From NCBI RefSeq assembly GCF_024171945.1, contig NZ_JAMTCR010000007.1, positions 124,001 to 188,000 of the forward strand: a stretch of DNA of 64,000 bases, given 5' to 3'. Positions 61,347-64,000 of this stretch are shown here, piece after piece. A program made the translations under genes and the position numbers. The DNA is from Actinokineospora globicatena (GTDB taxonomy: Bacteria > Actinomycetota > Actinomycetes > Mycobacteriales > Pseudonocardiaceae). Below the pieces are notes generated by a model. It was given only the letters and a program-made list of their open reading frames with translations. It searched no databases and had not been told where the DNA came from. Numbering within the stretch: position 1 is the first letter of the stretch; each line of letters begins with the position of its first letter.

Positions 61347-62276
61347 GTGGCACGGCGTGATCATGGGGACCAGGCGGCGGATGCCGTCCTCGCCGCCGTG
61401 GCCACGGTCGTAGGCGAGCGCGACCCGCGCCCGGAAGCAGTCGCCGAAGCGGTAGGCACCGCTCTAGGGGCGGACGGGTGCGAACTGCGGCTCGATGGGG
61501 AGCGCTACGCGTGGGGCGCGGGCGGTGCTGGCTTCCGCGCCACGATCTCCCCCGGCGCTGATCTGCGCGTTCGTCCTACCCGCAGCCGGTTAGGCACCGT
61601 CGCCGCTGTGCTCGCTCCGGTAGTCGACCTGATTCGGCTAACTCGCGAGGTCGACAGTTTGCGCCGCCGGGGGCACGCGGCGACGGCGGGCCTGGCCGAC
61701 GGGCGCTGGCGGGCTGCTGCCGAGATGGACACCGAGCGCCGCCGCATCGAACGCGACCTGCATGACGGCACCCAGCACCACCTGGTGGCGCTGCGGATGG
61801 CCGTCGCGGTCGCCGAACACAACCCCGAGGTGCTACCGACCCTGTCCGGGCGCCTGGAGGCCGCCCAGGAGAGCCTGGTGCGCACCGCCGCCGGGATCCT
61901 GCCGCCCGCCCTCGCGAAGGGCTTGGTGGCCGCGCTGGGGGCCGAACTGGCCCCGCACACCGACGTTCGCCTCGACGTCTCGGCGGACCTGCCCCGCTAC
62001 CCCGCCCCGGTGGAGACGACGGTGTACTTCGTCTGCCTGGAGGCGGTAAACAACGCCCACAAGCACGCCGTCGGCGCCGCGATCGACGTCCGACTCCACA
62101 CCAGCCCCGAGGGCCTGCACTTCTCCGTCCGTGACGACGGCCCAGGCTTCGAGGTCGCGGGCAACGGGACCGGCCTGGTGAACCTGACCACCCGCCTCAC
62201 CGACATCGGTGGCACTATGCGCGTCGACTCAGGTCTGGGCAACGGGACCACCATCGCGGGCTTCATCCCCACCTAA
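61347..62276 (+). CDS. NarL/DesK-type histidine kinase (soluble)
   Basis: 309 residues. HisKA_3 motif ERRRIERDLHDGTQHHLVAL with His139; HATPase with EAVNNAHKHA, DDGPGF and GTGLVNLTTRL. No TM helix; the N-terminal region may be a GAF-like sensor. No response regulator gene follows. GTG start 25 nt after the kinase gene stop. Confidence 0.88.
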   Translation: MARRDHGDQAADAVLAAVATVVGERDPRPEAVAEAVGTALGADGCELRLDGERYAWGAGGAGFRATISPGADLRVRPTRSRLGTVAAVLAPVVDLIRLTREVDSLRRRGHAATAGLADGRWRAAAEMDTERRRIERDLHDGTQHHLVALRMAVAVAEHNPEVLPTLSGRLEAAQESLVRTAAGILPPALAKGLVAALGAELAPHTDVRLDVSADLPRYPAPVETTVYFVCLEAVNNAHKHAVGAAIDVRLHTSPEGLHFSVRDDGPGFEVAGNGTGLVNLTTRLTDIGGTMRVDSGLGNGTTIAGFIPT

Positions 62277-62321
62277 GAAACCTGGTGGCGCCTCTAGCGG
62301 TCGAGTCGACACTCTTATCCC

Positions 62322-62915
62322 ATGCAAGAGCTCAAACACGAGATCCGTGCCATCTATACCGATTCGACGGTGACAGTCTACCAGGCGTACACGCCCGCGA
62401 TCGGTCTCCCAGCCGCCAAGAGCGGCCGCTTCCCGTCTTCGTGGAAGAGGGAACGGATGACGTGGATCAAGCCCTCGTTCCTGTGGATGATGTACCGCTG
62501 CGGGTGGGGCACGAAGGAAGGCCAAGAGGTCGTCTTGGCGGTGGAGATCACCCGCGAAGGGCTCGAGTGGGCGCTGGAGCACGCGTGCCTAGCGCACTAC
62601 GAGGCAGGCCTGCACCGCGACCAGGAAGCGTGGAAGAACGAACTGAGGAAGGCCCCCGCGCGGGTCCAATGGGATCCAGAGCGGGACTTGGACCTGCATC
62701 CCCTCGGCTACCGCTCACTGCAGCTCGGGCTCGCTGGAGAGGCCACGCGGCGCTACGCGGACGAGTGGATCGTCTCGATCACCGATGTCACGGAACTCGC
62801 GCACACCATCCACGAGCATGTGCGGAACCGGGACCTAGAGGCCGCTCGGCAGCTGTTGCCGGTAGAGCGCCCCTATCCCGTGGCGGACAGCCTCCTGGCT
62901 CACCTGCGCCACTAA
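62322..62915 (+). CDS. DUF4291 protein
   Basis: 197 residues. Family-typical segments: IRAIYTDSTVTVYQAYTPAI, RMTWIKPSFLWMMYRCGWG and LGYRSLQLGLAGEA. Full length for the family. Biochemical role not established. The stop overlaps the convergent downstream gene by 4 nt. Confidence 0.88.
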   Translation: MQELKHEIRAIYTDSTVTVYQAYTPAIGLPAAKSGRFPSSWKRERMTWIKPSFLWMMYRCGWGTKEGQEVVLAVEITREGLEWALEHACLAHYEAGLHRDQEAWKNELRKAPARVQWDPERDLDLHPLGYRSLQLGLAGEATRRYADEWIVSITDVTELAHTIHEHVRNRDLEAARQLLPVERPYPVADSLLAHLRH

Positions 62916-63979
62916 GAGCGGACGACCGACAAGCCCTCGCAGGTCCGGACGAGGACTAGGCAGGCGTCGCGGTGGTGGGGGCTGGTCGCGGGGTTACCCG
63001 CGCGAGTGCGCCAGACAGCGGTGGCCGTGACGGCAGTGTGGTGGACCTCTTCGCGCGTGGCTGACGCGGACAGGCCCAGGCGGATGTGCGGGGCGCGGCC
63101 GTGGGCACCAAGAAGCCGCTCGGCGTCCCCAGGTAGGGCGAGGTAGCCCGCTTCCAGTTCGTTGAGCAGTGCCAGCTCGGCCAGTTCGTGTGCGTCAGCC
63201 TCGATTCGATCCAACAAGCGAGCCAAGGGTTCCGGGCGCGGAGCCCTCCTAGCAGCCGCTAGGACTGACCGAGCGGTGATGAGATCCGCCCGCTCTATGA
63301 CCCGGCGGCGCAAGAGGGTCGCGAGATCTTCGGTAGCCACGATGATGTCTACCTTGCCACGGAACGTGCGCAGGAACGCGGCATCGGGTTGCGGTAGGAC
63401 AACCACGTCGTAGCCCGCCACCGCCGTCGGCAACGCGGGTACGTCTACCAACGTCATGTGGCGCAGGATGTCCGCGGGCCACCGGATCACGAGCCGGTTC
63501 GCGTCGGCCGGGCGGGTGATACCGGCGACGGAGACCGGTGTGGTAACCGGCGGCAGGCCCGGGCGGTGGAACGTGACGTCGCGGGTCCGGCCGTGGACGT
63601 ACCAGGTGACGGCTCCATCCCCGGCGAAGGCGTAGCCGGTGAGGAGTTCGACAGCGCCTGAGGAGTCGACCAACGCGACCGTGGGCGGCTGGTCGAGCCG
63701 GTCCGCGATCTCGGTCCACCCGGCCACGGACTCCCGTACCGCCGTGGTCACCAGGTCTCGCACCCGGGCCAGGAGAGTGCCCTCGGCGGAGGCAGGGGCT
63801 ACGACAGCTGTCCCGTCGAGACGCTCTGGTATCCAGATCCGCACGATGGCGCGTCCATCCGCGACCCAAGTGTCCAGCACCCCACCGAAAGCCGCCAGAC
63901 GGTCTGCGTCGTCTTTCACCGCCGCGCGCAGCTCAGTGGCAGTGAGTCTGGGAGTGCTGTCCGTGAAAGTTAGCGTCAA
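62912..63979 (-). CDS. Unknown protein, possibly a degenerate dynamin-like GTPase; 5' end uncertain
   Basis: About 355 residues from TTG 63979; the frame stays open to the window edge, so the true start may lie outside. The segment RLVIRWPADILRHMTLVDVP resembles the switch/G3 region (LVDTPG) of bacterial dynamin-like GTPases, and VAGYDVVVLPQPDAAFLRTF and VDIIVATEDLATLLRR would follow it, but no P-loop is seen. The C-terminal part is helical and ends in TCEGLSVVRS. The GTPase idea is weak inference. Confidence 0.62.
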   Translation of the reverse strand: MTLTFTDSTPRLTATELRAAVKDDADRLAAFGGVLDTWVADGRAIVRIWIPERLDGTAVVAPASAEGTLLARVRDLVTTAVRESVAGWTEIADRLDQPPTVALVDSSGAVELLTGYAFAGDGAVTWYVHGRTRDVTFHRPGLPPVTTPVSVAGITRPADANRLVIRWPADILRHMTLVDVPALPTAVAGYDVVVLPQPDAAFLRTFRGKVDIIVATEDLATLLRRRVIERADLITARSVLAAARRAPRPEPLARLLDRIEADAHELAELALLNELEAGYLALPGDAERLLGAHGRAPHIRLGLSASATREEVHHTAVTATAVWRTRAGNPATSPHHRDACLVLVRTCEGLSVVRS

Positions 63980-64000
63980 CGCTCCGTTCGCGCGGGACAG

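Noticed and set aside
1..64000. tRNA, rRNA, insertion sequences or phage genes
   Set aside because: None could be recognised on either strand; no transposase or integrase motif was seen.

Overview
The window is high-GC actinobacterial DNA. Start codons are often GTG, stop/start overlaps (ATGA, GTGA) are frequent, and a few TTA codons occur. A hydroxymandelate synthase/oxidase pair, DasR-like chitinase control and SpoIIE-type partner-switching proteins fit a filamentous actinomycete. A Pseudonocardiaceae member is my best guess, but that is inference.

Region 1 (1-4522): the end of a LuxR-type regulator, then a co-directional group of an MFS symporter, a two-component system, and a lipoprotein of the TAXI type that has no TRAP permease next to it.

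Region 2 (about 4.5-30.9 kb): a biosynthetic gene cluster that I do not recognise as any described pathway. The leftward operon 16706-4526 carries two stand-alone condensation enzymes, a KASIII-like enzyme, a carrier protein, a shortened thiolase-fold protein, a phosphopantetheinyl transferase, a class II aaRS-like amino acid:carrier-protein ligase, a thiamine-dependent E1 alpha/beta pair without E2/E3, and a CreE/CreD-like pair (aspartate to nitrosuccinate to nitrous acid). A divergent rightward operon (16876-20068) has a second carrier protein, a glycosyltransferase and an ABC exporter. A second leftward operon (28562-20201) has two adenylate-forming enzymes, two carrier proteins, three ketosynthase-type proteins (one truncated, one with His replaced by Asn), hydroxymandelate synthase and an Fe(II)/2-oxoglutarate-type oxygenase. 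Hydroxymandelate oxidase and an HSL-type hydrolase close the cluster. The working model is that 4-hydroxyphenylpyruvate becomes 4-hydroxybenzoylformate, an amino acid is loaded on a carrier protein, and nitrous acid is made in situ, possibly for diazotisation or N-N bond formation. No aminotransferase, ketoreductase, dehydratase, acyltransferase or pathway regulator is present.

Region 3 (30.9-35.1 kb): a 1.2-kb non-coding stretch with a 13-copy 7-bp tandem repeat, a secreted GH18 chitinase behind a DasR-type operator, and two paralogous small membrane proteins.

Region 4 (35.1-46.4 kb): a four-gene unit of a giant helical protein, a MoxR-type AAA ATPase, a DUF5682-like/VWA fusion and a SWIM zinc-finger protein. 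It resembles the MoxR-VWA 'ternary' conflict or chaperone-like systems.

Region 5 (46.5-64 kb): a CFAS-family methyltransferase, an aldo/keto reductase, a partner-switching signalling group (anti-sigma-type ATPase, hybrid kinase/PP2C, STAS, GAF-PP2C-ATPase), a large LuxR/AAA regulator, a 46-residue secreted peptide, a Ser/Thr kinase, a NarL-type histidine kinase, a DUF4291 protein, and a possibly degenerate GTPase-like protein running to the window edge.

Across the whole window the palindrome TCCAC(A/T)GTGGA recurs far more often than base composition predicts.
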